Shown here: in pieces, positions 46,116 through 53,923 of the stretch | Layout: each line of letters opens with the position of its first letter | Numbering within the stretch: position 1 is the first letter of the stretch | Origin: Betaproteobacteria bacterium | GTDB lineage: Bacteria > Pseudomonadota > Gammaproteobacteria > Burkholderiales > Sulfuricellaceae | Reading direction: 5' to 3' | Assembly (NCBI GenBank): GCA_021373185.1 | Contig: JAJFTF010000011.1 | Location: forward strand, 49,046 to 113,045 | Length of the DNA: 64,000 bases | Notes under the pieces: generated by a model | The model's input: the letters and a program-made list of their open reading frames with translations, nothing else | Database searches by the model: none | What the model was told of the DNA's origin: nothing | Translations under genes and position numbers: made by a program

Positions 46116-46251
46116 TTAACCGCCGATAAACGCAGATGAACGCCGACGATTCAACCTGGAAAAAACCGTTAGCCACAGAGAACACAGAGAAACGAGGGTA
46201 AGCCGGGATGCCGTGTTTTATCTGCGTTTATCGGCGTGCATCGGCGGTTAA
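46116..46251. repeat. Inverted intergenic repeat, TTAACCGCCGAT type
   Basis: CGCCGATAAACGCAGAT (46121-46137) has its exact reverse complement at 46220-46236, and TTAACCGCCGAT (46116-46127) has its at 46240-46251. Arms are built of short overlapping units (AACGCAGAT, CGCCGAT). It sits between convergent genes, so may help to end transcription from both sides. A CACAGAGAACACAGAG run lies in the loop. Confidence 0.65.
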
Positions 46252-46276
46252 CTGTTTTTACCGCACAGGACGACAT

Positions 46277-46675
46277 CTACTCTCCGCCGGTAAAGCGCAC
46301 GATGTGGCGCCGGTCGCGCTTGGTGGGACGGCCTTGGCGAGCCTCGCCGGAAACAGCTTCCGCCTTCATCTGCGCCGCCAGGGCCTCGCGCACCGTGCGG
46401 CTTTCCACGGTTTCCTCGTAAAGCTTCACCGCCTCGCTGGCCGGGCCGCGCCGCCCTGAAAGACCGAGCACGTCGACAACAAACTGGAAGCAGCCGATGC
46501 GGATTTCCAGCCTGTCGCCGAGATTGACGGTCTTCGCCGGTTTGACGCGGATGCCGTTGAGATGCACCTTGCCGCCTTCAACCGCGTCCGAAGCCAGCGA
46601 GCGCGTCTTGAAGAAGCGCGCCGCCCACAGCCATTTGTCGATGCGCAGCCTGCCGCTCTCTTCCTTCTCCTTCAT
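46277..46675 (-). CDS. hslR: RNA-binding S4 domain heat shock protein Hsp15
   Basis: A 132-residue Hsp15 homologue that binds free 50S subunits carrying nascent chain. S4 RNA-binding motif LRIDKWLWAARFFKTRSLA followed by VHLNGIRVKPAKTVNLGD. Basic tail ends GRPTKRDRRHIVRFTGG. ATG overlaps the stop of the upstream gene by 4 bp. Third gene of hslO-GTPase-hslR. Confidence 0.93.
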   Translation of the reverse strand: MKEKEESGRLRIDKWLWAARFFKTRSLASDAVEGGKVHLNGIRVKPAKTVNLGDRLEIRIGCFQFVVDVLGLSGRRGPASEAVKLYEETVESRTVREALAAQMKAEAVSGEARQGRPTKRDRRHIVRFTGGE

Positions 46676-48015
46676 GTTGCCTTCCCGCCCGGTTTCTTGA
46701 ACGACTGCATCCGCGCCAGCACCAAGTCGCGCAGCGCGGGAGCAGCCATGTCGCGCGCTACGAACCGCACCCGCACCACCGGCTGGTCGATCTTCATCAC
46801 CCGCGCCAGATCGGCGGGTGTGCCCAGCACCACCGCGTCGCACGGCACCCGGCTGATGGTTTGCTGCAACTCTTCCAGTTGCCCGGCGCCATAACCCAGT
46901 GCCGGCAATACCGGGCCGAGTTGCGGATAGCGGGTGTAAGCCTCGCGCAACGAGCCGACCGCATAAGGCCGCGGATCGACCAGATGAGCGCCGAGCTGAC
47001 GCGCAGCAGCAGCCCCCGCTGCCTCGGACAAGCAGCCATGGGTCACCGATGGCCCGTCTTCCACCACCAGCACATTCCTGCCGCACACCAGTTCCGGCAA
47101 ATCCAGCGTCGCCTCGGAGGCCATCAACACGATAGTCGCAGCAGGGTTGAGCGCTTGCGCCGCAGCCCTGGCTCGCTCGATATCGTCCTCACACGCGACA
47201 TTCGCCTTGTTGATGACGACGATATCCGCCGTGCGAACGTTTGCCTCGCCCGGGAAGTAGCTCGCTTCCTCGCCCGGACGCAGCGGGTCGAGCACGACAA
47301 TCGTGAGATCGGGCCGAAAGAAGGCCATGTCGTTGTTGCCGCCGTCCCACAGGATCACATCCCCCTCAGCCTCGGCGCACGCCAGCACCCTGGCGTAATC
47401 CACGCCCGCGAACACCACGCCGCCCTCATCGACGTGCTGCTGGTATTCCTCCATTTCCTCGACGGTAATCCCTGAACCGACCACGTCCTGCGGCGTGGCA
47501 TAGCGTTCCACGGCTTTGTCGAAGCGGCCATAAGGCATGGGATGGCGCACCACCGCCGCGTTCCAGCCCGCTCCCGCCAGCGCGGCGCGCAGGTAACGCG
47601 TAAGCGTGCTCTTGCCGGCGCCGGTGCGCGCCGCAACCACGGCGATCACCGGCTTGGCGGCCTGGAGCATGGTGTCGTTCGGCCCGAGCAGGTGGAAGGA
47701 CGCACCGCAGGCGAATGCCAGCGAAGCCAGGTGCATCACCTGCTCGTGGCGCACGTCGCTGTAGGCAAAAAACACATCGTTGACGCCGAAGCGTGCGATC
47801 AGCGCGGGCAACTCGCGTTCCGGGAAAATCGGAATCCCGGCGGGATAGCGCGGCCCGGCCAGAGATGCGGGATAGGTGCGATGTTCGATGTAGGGGATCT
47901 GGGCGGCGGTGAAGGCAACCACCTCATAACCGGCATGGTCGCGAAAAAACACGTTGAAATTGTGAAAGTCGCGCCCGGCAGCGCCAAGAATGACGGCTTT
48001 GCGGACGGCGGCCAT
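46672..48015 (-). CDS. Cyclic 2,3-diphosphoglycerate synthetase-like GTPase
   Basis: A 447-residue protein of the cDPGS-like GTPase family. An N-terminal Rossmann-like part (VILGAAGRDFHNFNVFFRD) is followed by a P-loop (AARTGAGKSTLTRYLRA at about 130-145), LWDGGNNDMAFFRPDL (switch or Walker B region) and INKAN as the base-specific loop. The founding enzyme makes cyclic 2,3-bisphosphoglycerate in thermophilic methanogens; in mesophilic bacteria the product is not known. It overlaps hslO by one base and hslR by four, so all three are co-translated, and a role in stress response or ribosome rescue is suggested by this. Confidence 0.85.
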   Translation of the reverse strand: MAAVRKAVILGAAGRDFHNFNVFFRDHAGYEVVAFTAAQIPYIEHRTYPASLAGPRYPAGIPIFPERELPALIARFGVNDVFFAYSDVRHEQVMHLASLAFACGASFHLLGPNDTMLQAAKPVIAVVAARTGAGKSTLTRYLRAALAGAGWNAAVVRHPMPYGRFDKAVERYATPQDVVGSGITVEEMEEYQQHVDEGGVVFAGVDYARVLACAEAEGDVILWDGGNNDMAFFRPDLTIVVLDPLRPGEEASYFPGEANVRTADIVVINKANVACEDDIERARAAAQALNPAATIVLMASEATLDLPELVCGRNVLVVEDGPSVTHGCLSEAAGAAAARQLGAHLVDPRPYAVGSLREAYTRYPQLGPVLPALGYGAGQLEELQQTISRVPCDAVVLGTPADLARVMKIDQPVVRVRFVARDMAAPALRDLVLARMQSFKKPGGKAT

Positions 48016-48896
48016 CAGTGCCGGGTCTGCCCGGTTGGCGTCACCACCGGGCTGGCGACAAAAATCTGCTCCGCATCCACCGCGTCGAACACGTAGTGCT
48101 GGTTGCAGAACTCGCAGTCCACCTCGACATAGCCGGTTTCCTGCAAAATCGACTCGATCTCGTCGTGGCCCAGCATCCGCAGGGTGGCAGCCACGCGCTC
48201 GCGCGAGCAGTTGCAGGCGAATTGCACCGGCGCGGCATCGAACAGGCGGATATCCTCTTCGTGGAACAAGCGGCGGATGATCTTGCGCACCGACAAGCCG
48301 AGCAGTTCCTGCCGTGTCACCGTCCCACCCAAGTGGACGGCGCGGTTCCAGGCATCCGCGTCTTCGTCCTTGCCGTCGGGCATCCGCTGCAACAGCAGTC
48401 CGGCCACGCCATCAGCGCTAGCGGCCAGCCATAGCCGGGTTTCGAGCTGCTGGGAGCGGCGCATGTAATTTTCCAGCACCTCGGCCACGGAACCGCCTTC
48501 CAGCTCGACGATCCCCTGATAGGTCTGGCGGCCTTTTTTCGGATCGATGGTAATCACGAAACGCCCTGCGCCCACCAGCGCCGCCAGCGACCCGTCGTCC
48601 GGCAGATCGCCCTGCCAGTGGGCCATGGCGCGCATCGTCAGGTCGGCGCCGCACTCCACCACCAGCAGCTTGACCGGGCCGTCGCCCTGGATTTGCATGA
48701 TCAGCGAACCGCCGAACTTGAGCGTGGCGGAAAGCAGCGCCGCTGCCGCCATCAACTCGCCCAGCAGGGCGCGCAGCGCCGGCGGGTAATCGCGCCGCTC
48801 CAGCACCGCCTGCCAGCAGGCATCCAGATGGACGATTTCGCCGCGCACAGCGGCGTGTTCGAACATGAAACGCTGCAAATTATCGGGCTGCTTCAA
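48015..48896 (-). CDS. hslO: Redox-regulated chaperone Hsp33
   Basis: A 293-residue cytoplasmic holdase activated by oxidation. The C-terminal zinc site is CNC (residues near 240) and CEFC near 272, each pair intact. N-terminal core motifs include AAALLSATLKFGGSLIMQIQGDG (split across about 50-73). It is the first gene of a minus-strand operon with a GTPase and Hsp15, a link seen in other proteobacteria for hslO and hslR. Confidence 0.95.
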   Translation of the reverse strand: MKQPDNLQRFMFEHAAVRGEIVHLDACWQAVLERRDYPPALRALLGELMAAAALLSATLKFGGSLIMQIQGDGPVKLLVVECGADLTMRAMAHWQGDLPDDGSLAALVGAGRFVITIDPKKGRQTYQGIVELEGGSVAEVLENYMRRSQQLETRLWLAASADGVAGLLLQRMPDGKDEDADAWNRAVHLGGTVTRQELLGLSVRKIIRRLFHEEDIRLFDAAPVQFACNCSRERVAATLRMLGHDEIESILQETGYVEVDCEFCNQHYVFDAVDAEQIFVASPVVTPTGQTRH

Positions 48897-48965
48897 ATTG
48901 TTCCTCGTGACAAAAAAGTATTTCCATTAAAATAGCGCCATTATGATTCTTCGTGCCTGCCAGAA

Positions 48966-49166
48966 ATGAACTCGTCCAAGATCGCCGATTGCGTCGAAAT
49001 CCTGTGCCATAAGGGGTGCAAGGAGGTCTCACAAGTGATTCTCGCCTTGGAGCAAGGGGAGCCGGTGGCAGAAGCAGGGCATCTCGATGCCGACGAACGA
49101 CAGAGGGTGCTGGTCGAACTGAAAACCATCATGGCAGTCTACCAGAACGGCGGCACCTGCCAGTAA
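48966..49166 (+). CDS. Small cysteine-containing unknown protein
   Basis: A 66-residue hydrophilic protein with cysteines in DCVEILCHKGCKEVSQ and near the end (GGTCQ), which could bind a metal or form disulfides. No known domain recognised. It is divergent from hslO (70 bp apart), and the start has only a weak ribosome binding site. Good helical pattern and coding-like composition support it. Confidence 0.6.
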   Translation: MNSSKIADCVEILCHKGCKEVSQVILALEQGEPVAEAGHLDADERQRVLVELKTIMAVYQNGGTCQ

Positions 49167-49170
49167 GCGC

Positions 49171-49626
49171 CTATCTCGGCCCCGTTCTACGCCGCGCCTG
49201 AAACCCGGCGATACCCCGGACAATCTCGCTATAAGGCAATTCCTGCAGGCTGCCGAAACGTGTCTGCGCCGCCAGCACCAAGCCGCGAATATCCGCCACC
49301 TGCGTCTCCTCCGCCGATTCCGGCTGCAGCACGCCCTGCAACCCGAGCAGGCCACCGCATTGCACTTTCACATGCTTGGCATGGGGCAATACTTCGTCGA
49401 TATGCGTCAATTTCAGGGCGAACGCCGCGTTGTGCCGCAACAATCCGAGCAGTTGGGTGCAATCTTCCAGCGCTGCGACATCGAGGCAGTTGATTGCCTC
49501 GCGCTCCGCGATATTGATGCGCCCGGCCTCGCGGCAGCCGCATTGGCAGATCAGAATCGCCTTCTCGAACGGGCAGGCAAGCGGGTTGACCACCCGGCAT
49601 GTCTCCCTGAAGGCCTGCTCATCCAT
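49171..49626 (-). CDS. Unknown cysteine-rich protein
   Basis: A 151-residue protein of unknown function. Cysteines are in RETCRVVNPLACPFEKAIL, ICQCGCRE, NCLDV, EDCTQL and VQCGG, a pattern suggesting metal or FeS binding. It begins 17 bp after the small gene at 49644-49871 and probably is its operon partner. GCGGAG lies before the ATG. No signal peptide. Confidence 0.7.
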   Translation of the reverse strand: MDEQAFRETCRVVNPLACPFEKAILICQCGCREAGRINIAEREAINCLDVAALEDCTQLLGLLRHNAAFALKLTHIDEVLPHAKHVKVQCGGLLGLQGVLQPESAEETQVADIRGLVLAAQTRFGSLQELPYSEIVRGIAGFQARRRTGPR

Positions 49627-49643
49627 TTCGCCGGACTCCGCTC

Positions 49644-49871
49644 TCAGTAATCCTCGCCGGTCATCGGCTCCGGCTCGCGCACCTGAGTCAGCAGGTCTTC
49701 GGCCTGCATCTCATCTTCGGCAAAAATCACCTTGACCGTGTATTTGTCCGCTGCCGTCATGCCGGCACGCACGGACTTGGCGAAAGCGCTGGCTTCCTTG
49801 AAGGTCGGCAATGCGTCGATTTTTTCCAGTTGCTTGAAGGGGGGAGTGATCTTGTAAATGAAATAAGGCAT
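49644..49871 (-). CDS. Small conserved unknown protein
   Basis: A 75-residue protein: MPYFIYKITPPFKQLEKID, then a helix-rich acidic part ending TGEDY. The MPYFIYKI start with a beta-strand pattern is distinctive, but no function is known to me. CAGGAG lies 6 bases before the start codon (read on the minus strand). Operon with the following cysteine-rich gene. Confidence 0.72.
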   Translation of the reverse strand: MPYFIYKITPPFKQLEKIDALPTFKEASAFAKSVRAGMTAADKYTVKVIFAEDEMQAEDLLTQVREPEPMTGEDY

Positions 49872-50018
49872 GGCCCACTCCTGAAATAAGGTTGTGAAAA
49901 ATGGATTATAACGACCCTGAGACCGCAGGCAAGCCGACAGGGTTCCTTGTGCTATTCACATTGCATGTTAGAATATTTTTTGTTCCAGAAAAATCAACCC
50001 GGAATCCCATACAAGATC

Positions 50019-51686
50019 ATGAACGAAAGCGTTTTTCAAGCCAAGGCTGCTGCCACCGACTCCGGCGAAACCACCAATTTCCAGGAAAAATATTTCCTGG
50101 TGATCGACGATGCCTCCGGGATGCGTTCGTCGATGCGCACCACCATCAGCACCATGGGCGGCGTGCGCATCGACATGGCGGGCAACGGCATCGAGGCGAT
50201 CAACCGCCTGGAACAGCGCAGCTACGACATCATCCTGTGCGACTACGATCTGGGCGGCGGCAAGGACGGCCAGCAGTTGCTGGAAGAAATCAAGCACCGC
50301 AGGCTGGTCAAGAACTCCACCATTTTCATGATGGTCACCGCCGAGCGCAGCTACGAAAAAGTGGTCAGCGCGGTGGAACTGGCCCCCGACGATTACCTGA
50401 TCAAGCCTTTCGCCGGCCAGGTGTTGCTGCTGCGGCTGGAACGGCTGGCGAAGAAAAAAACCTATTTCCTGCCGGTTTACGAACTCATGGACAAGCAGGA
50501 TTATCGCAGCGCCATCCAGGCCTGCGACAAGCTGCTGGAATCCTCCAACCAGCACCAGATCGACCTGATGCGGCTGAAAGCCGAAATCTGCATGATGCTG
50601 GGCGACTACGCCCAATCCGGCCTGATCTACGAATTGATCCTGTCGATCCGCGAAATCCCGTGGGCCAGCATGGGCCTCGCCAAATCGCTCTATCACCGCG
50701 CCCAGTTCGGTGAAGCCGCAACTATTTTCGAGCAAGTCACCAAGGCCAATCCCAACTACATGGAAGCCTACGACTGGCTGGCCAAATCCCATACTGCCGC
50801 CGGCGACGAAACGACCGCACAAACCGCGCTGATGCACGCCACCAAAAAATCTCCGCGCACTCTGCACCGGCGCAAGACGCTGGGCGAAATCGCCTACCGC
50901 AACAACGATCTGGAAACGGCGCAGGATTCCTACGAGGCGGTGCTCGAGTTCGGCAAGAACTCCTCGCTCACCTCGCCGGAGGATTACGCCAACCTGAGCC
51001 GGGTTTTCATCGACATGGGCGATTGCGACAAGGCCATGACGGTCATGAAAGACGCCCGCAAAACTTTCAAGAACTCGCCGGAATCCCTGCTGCACGGCGC
51101 TGTCATGGATAGCCTGGCCTTGGAAAAAAGCGGCGACAAGGAAGCCGCCAAGGCCGAATTAAACAAGGCCATGGGCTACTTCGACCAGAACCAGGCCAGA
51201 GGCGGCGTCTCGCTCGACCTGTCCCGCGCCTGTTTCCAGCTTGGCGACGAGGAAGCCGGCAAAAAAATCGTGCAGAACTACATCAAGAACAACCACGACG
51301 ACAAGCGCATCCACCGCCATGCCGAAGACATGTTCAAGAAAATCGGCATGCACGACGTAGGCAAGGAAATCATCCGCGATTCCTCGCGCACGGTCATCAC
51401 CCTCAACAACCAGGCGGTGCGGCTGGCCCAGACCGGCGACCTGAAAGGCTCGGTCGATCTGCTCATGCAGGCGGTGGCGGAATACAAGGAAAACAGCGTG
51501 GTCGTGCTCAACGCCGCCCACGCCATCCTGGTCTACATGCAGACCCAGGGCTGGGATGATGACTTGGCCCAAGCCGCGAGAAACTACATGTCCGCCGTGA
51601 AAGCGCGCGACCCGGACAACCAGAAATGCCGGATCCTGTCCGAGCTGTACAAGGACGTCGCCCGCCAATACGGAATCAAATTATGA
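50019..51686 (+). CDS. Response regulator with TPR repeats
   Basis: A 555-residue protein: an N-terminal receiver (about 30-155; FLVIDDASGMRSSMRT, phosphoacceptor D in IILCDYDLGGG, LIKPFAG) followed by about 350 residues of TPR-like helical repeats (e.g. YHRAQFGEAATIFEQVTKANP, YRNNDLETAQDSYEAVLEFG, each about 34 long). Output is thus protein binding. Start at 50019 is by homology. ATGA overlap with the next gene, a small kinase-like protein, which is likely its partner. Confidence 0.9.
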   Translation: MNESVFQAKAAATDSGETTNFQEKYFLVIDDASGMRSSMRTTISTMGGVRIDMAGNGIEAINRLEQRSYDIILCDYDLGGGKDGQQLLEEIKHRRLVKNSTIFMMVTAERSYEKVVSAVELAPDDYLIKPFAGQVLLLRLERLAKKKTYFLPVYELMDKQDYRSAIQACDKLLESSNQHQIDLMRLKAEICMMLGDYAQSGLIYELILSIREIPWASMGLAKSLYHRAQFGEAATIFEQVTKANPNYMEAYDWLAKSHTAAGDETTAQTALMHATKKSPRTLHRRKTLGEIAYRNNDLETAQDSYEAVLEFGKNSSLTSPEDYANLSRVFIDMGDCDKAMTVMKDARKTFKNSPESLLHGAVMDSLALEKSGDKEAAKAELNKAMGYFDQNQARGGVSLDLSRACFQLGDEEAGKKIVQNYIKNNHDDKRIHRHAEDMFKKIGMHDVGKEIIRDSSRTVITLNNQAVRLAQTGDLKGSVDLLMQAVAEYKENSVVVLNAAHAILVYMQTQGWDDDLAQAARNYMSAVKARDPDNQKCRILSELYKDVARQYGIKL

Positions 51687-52402
51687 GTACGGGCGACAGC
51701 CGGGACACGCTGCAGGAACTCGATGCGCTCGACTTCACCGCGCTGTTCGCCTCACAGATTCACGACCTCAAGAACCTGCTGTTCCTGCTGCTCAACGATC
51801 TCGACAACACCCTCGATCGGCACGCCGGCGTCGGCATCGATGCCGACGCCCAAGCCCGGCTGGCGCTGCTGAAATACAACGGCCAGCTCATCAACGACAA
51901 ACTGATCCAGATGCTCTCGCTGTACCGCTTCAACCGCAACGCTTACCCCGTCAACCTCGAGCACCGCCCGGCGGCGGAACTGATCGAGGATATCGTCGCC
52001 GAAACCAGCCCGCTGCTCGCCGCCAAGTCGATCCGCCTCACCAGCCAGGTCGCCCCCGATCTGTGCTGGTTCTACGACCGCGACCTCGCCGCCGGCGTAC
52101 TCAACAACGCCATCCACAACGCGCTCAACTGCGCCCGATCGGAAATCCGGCTGAGTGCCGACACCGAAGACGGATACCTGATTATTCGGGTAGAAGACGA
52201 CGGCGACGGCTTTCCCGAAGAAATCCTCGGCAACGGCGGCAACGTCAGAAGCCTCGACATCTCCGGCGGAAAAACCGGCCTCGGCCTGTACTTCTCCTCG
52301 GTCTGCGCCCGCCTTCATACCAACAAGGAAAGAATCGGGCGCATCGAACTCGGCAACGGCGGGAGTCTGGGCGGGGCGGTGTTTGCGTTGTTGTTGCCGT
52401 GA
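51683..52402 (+). CDS. Small histidine kinase-like ATPase
   Basis: A 239-residue soluble protein: a DHp-like helix with SQIHDLKNLLFLLLNDLD (candidate phosphoacceptor His near residue 27) and an HATPase with N-box LNNAIHNALN, G1 DDGDGFPEEI and G2 GGKTGLGLYFSSV. It has no sensor domain, so signals probably reach it through the coupled receiver-TPR protein. Overlaps that gene by 4 bp. Confidence 0.88.
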   Translation: MSTGDSRDTLQELDALDFTALFASQIHDLKNLLFLLLNDLDNTLDRHAGVGIDADAQARLALLKYNGQLINDKLIQMLSLYRFNRNAYPVNLEHRPAAELIEDIVAETSPLLAAKSIRLTSQVAPDLCWFYDRDLAAGVLNNAIHNALNCARSEIRLSADTEDGYLIIRVEDDGDGFPEEILGNGGNVRSLDISGGKTGLGLYFSSVCARLHTNKERIGRIELGNGGSLGGAVFALLLP

Positions 52403-52511
52403 ACAGGGATACAAGACGAAAATCTCCGCAGGTGCATTTGCCTAACGATTTAGGGTGTATTTATCAAGCGCAACAAACAATGTCCGTTGATTTTTAAATG
52501 ATTTTTTATTT

Positions 52512-52580
52512 AATAACCCGGATTAGACACCACGAGGTGCTTTATAAAGCGCCTTTTAGGGTGTCTATTTCTAGTTAGGT
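52512..52580 (+). other. attC-like site 1
   Basis: R' GTTAGGT at 52574-52580. TAGACACC (52524-52531) pairs with GGTGTCTA (52560-52567). Left end is AATAAC at 52512; GCCTAAC at 52440 is an alternative left end giving a 141-bp site. Weaker than the other two. Confidence 0.5.
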
Positions 52581-52591
52581 TTTTGCGGCGC

Positions 52592-53272
52592 ATGTTTACA
52601 CCACTCTCAGGCTGGCTGGACCGGCGTCATCCCATTCCTCAGCGTTTTTATACGCCTGGGCATATTGATACGCCCTCAAAAAACTGGGGTGCTTGGCTAT
52701 CTATTGAGGAATGCAACCCGCTTCACCTAGCGACTGAGATGCAATGGCTGAGCCTTAAGGATGCCAGAGAGCGAACTCAAAACTACCTTGCAGAAGCAAG
52801 TGAATTGATACGTGGCTTGGATGGCGGTTGGCTCGACAGGTGGGAGCAAGAGCAAATCAAGACGGAACTTGGAGACCCTCCCCCTCCGTCACTACCAATT
52901 TACTTAATATCCTGTGTAGGCGAAGAAAAAGAAGAATTGGTCTACGTTGGAAAAACAAAGAACACCTCGCGATTCGATGGCGGCCACTCCGCTGCTCTAA
53001 AATTACACGCACCTGATTACATCAACAAGAAAAAGAATATTTACAGAAGCACAGTCTGGTTTTACGTCGACGACGAATATATTTCGCTCGACTGGATTCA
53101 ACCAGACAAACTTGCGCTGGAATTGCTTGATAGCCTGGAATCGCAGCTTATATACAACTTTCAACCAACACTCAATACTCACAAAAAGAAGAAAAACTTA
53201 ACCAAGTGGGATTTTCAAATTCATATTCAAAATTTCCTTGCGGGAGGCTTCTTAAATGATGTCTGCATATAA
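52592..53272 (+). CDS. GIY-YIG nuclease-like cassette protein
   Basis: A 226-residue protein. LPIYLISCVGEEKEELVYVGKT followed by R and H residues (RFDGGH) and LESQLIYNFQPTLNTHKK resemble a GIY-YIG fold (IYL and VYVG strands, conserved Arg, Glu in LESQL, Asn). The N-terminal about 110 residues are Trp-rich and not recognised. Active residues seem present but the family match is divergent. A TTG at 52583 is an alternative start. It starts 11 bp after an attC core site and ends 4 bp before the next, exactly as cassette genes do. Confidence 0.65.
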   Translation: MFTPLSGWLDRRHPIPQRFYTPGHIDTPSKNWGAWLSIEECNPLHLATEMQWLSLKDARERTQNYLAEASELIRGLDGGWLDRWEQEQIKTELGDPPPPSLPIYLISCVGEEKEELVYVGKTKNTSRFDGGHSAALKLHAPDYINKKKNIYRSTVWFYVDDEYISLDWIQPDKLALELLDSLESQLIYNFQPTLNTHKKKKNLTKWDFQIHIQNFLAGGFLNDVCI

Positions 53273-53275
53273 ACA

Positions 53276-53398
53276 ACCTAACTCTGCATTCGAGCGGGAC
53301 TGGCCGATAAGCGTTCTCTTCGCGGCCTGCGGTTGTTGAACTTCCGGGGCTCCGGTCACGTTTTGTAATCGGCCAGCCCCTCAATTTGAACGTTAGGT
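53276..53398 (+). other. attC-like site 2
   Basis: ACCTAAC at 53276-53282 and GTTAGGT at 53392-53398 are exact complements. CTGGCCGAT (53300-53308) pairs with ATCGGCCAG (53368-53376). It starts 4 bp after the stop of the GIY-YIG-like gene. Its left part differs from site 3 in only a few of about 30 bases. Confidence 0.8.
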
Positions 53399-53402
53399 TT
53401 TT

Positions 53403-53804
53403 ATGTCCACGATTGAATACCGCCACAACTTTCCTCTTGAGGCTGCTGATGTGGCTGCGGTTTTTGACACCTCCGGCATTCGCCGCCCCACCAAGGATTT
53501 GGCGCGGATCGGGCGCATGTTCGCCAATGCCAACCTGATTCTCTCCGCTTGGCATGAAGGCAAACTCGTTGGGGTGTGTCGCGCACTAACCGATTTTAGT
53601 TATTGCTGCTATTTGTCCGATCTCGCAGTGGACAAGGCTTTTCAAAAGCATGGCATCGGGCGTGAGCTTATTGCCCGCGTTCGCTCTGCTATTGGGGAAG
53701 AGGTGGCGCTCGTACTATTGTCAGCCCCGGAAGCAATGGAGTATTACCCCAAAGTCGGCTTCGACAAAATCGAGAATGGATTCATCATCAAACGCACCAG
53801 GTAA
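53403..53804 (+). CDS. GNAT-family N-acetyltransferase, cassette-borne
   Basis: A 133-residue GNAT protein. The acetyl-CoA-binding motif A is YLSDLAVDKAFQKHGIGREL (V/I-x-x-x-x-Q-x-x-G-I-G), followed by LVLLSAPEAMEYYPKVGF. Substrate is unknown; GNAT genes are frequent integron cargo. ATG is 4 bp after the attC core site GTTAGGT and the stop is 6 bp before the next attC. It has no obvious ribosome binding site beyond the attC end. Confidence 0.9.
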   Translation: MSTIEYRHNFPLEAADVAAVFDTSGIRRPTKDLARIGRMFANANLILSAWHEGKLVGVCRALTDFSYCCYLSDLAVDKAFQKHGIGRELIARVRSAIGEEVALVLLSAPEAMEYYPKVGFDKIENGFIIKRTR

Positions 53805-53810
53805 ATCGAA

Positions 53811-53907
53811 ATCTAACCCTGCATTCGAGAGGGGCTGGCCGACGGATCAATAGGGTCAGACTCGATTGATTCACGCAAAAGCACAGCCCCTTAGCCTCAC
53901 GTTGTCA
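53811..53907 (+). other. attC-like site 3
   Basis: ATCTAAC at 53811-53817 begins it; GGGGCTG (53831-53837) pairs with CAGCCCC (53884-53890). Right core CACGTTGTC keeps GTT but departs from GTTRRRY. The left half CTGCATTCGAG is shared with site 2. Confidence 0.65.
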
Positions 53908-53923
53908 CCGCAAAAAACCTGCC

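Larger units (their letters stand above)
52440..53907 (+). mobile_element. Integron-type cassette cluster without integrase
   Basis: Two cassette genes (GIY-YIG-like and GNAT) are each bounded by attC-like sites, three in total, in the same orientation. Coding and spacer sequence is more AT-rich than the surrounding genes. The start codons lie 4-12 bp after the cassette core site. No tyrosine integrase or attI is in the window, so this is an orphan (CALIN-type) array between a kinase gene and a diguanylate cyclase gene. Confidence 0.75.

Noticed and set aside
46208..46459. Plus-strand ORF opposite hslR
   Set aside because: Shadow frame through a repeat and the antisense of hslR.
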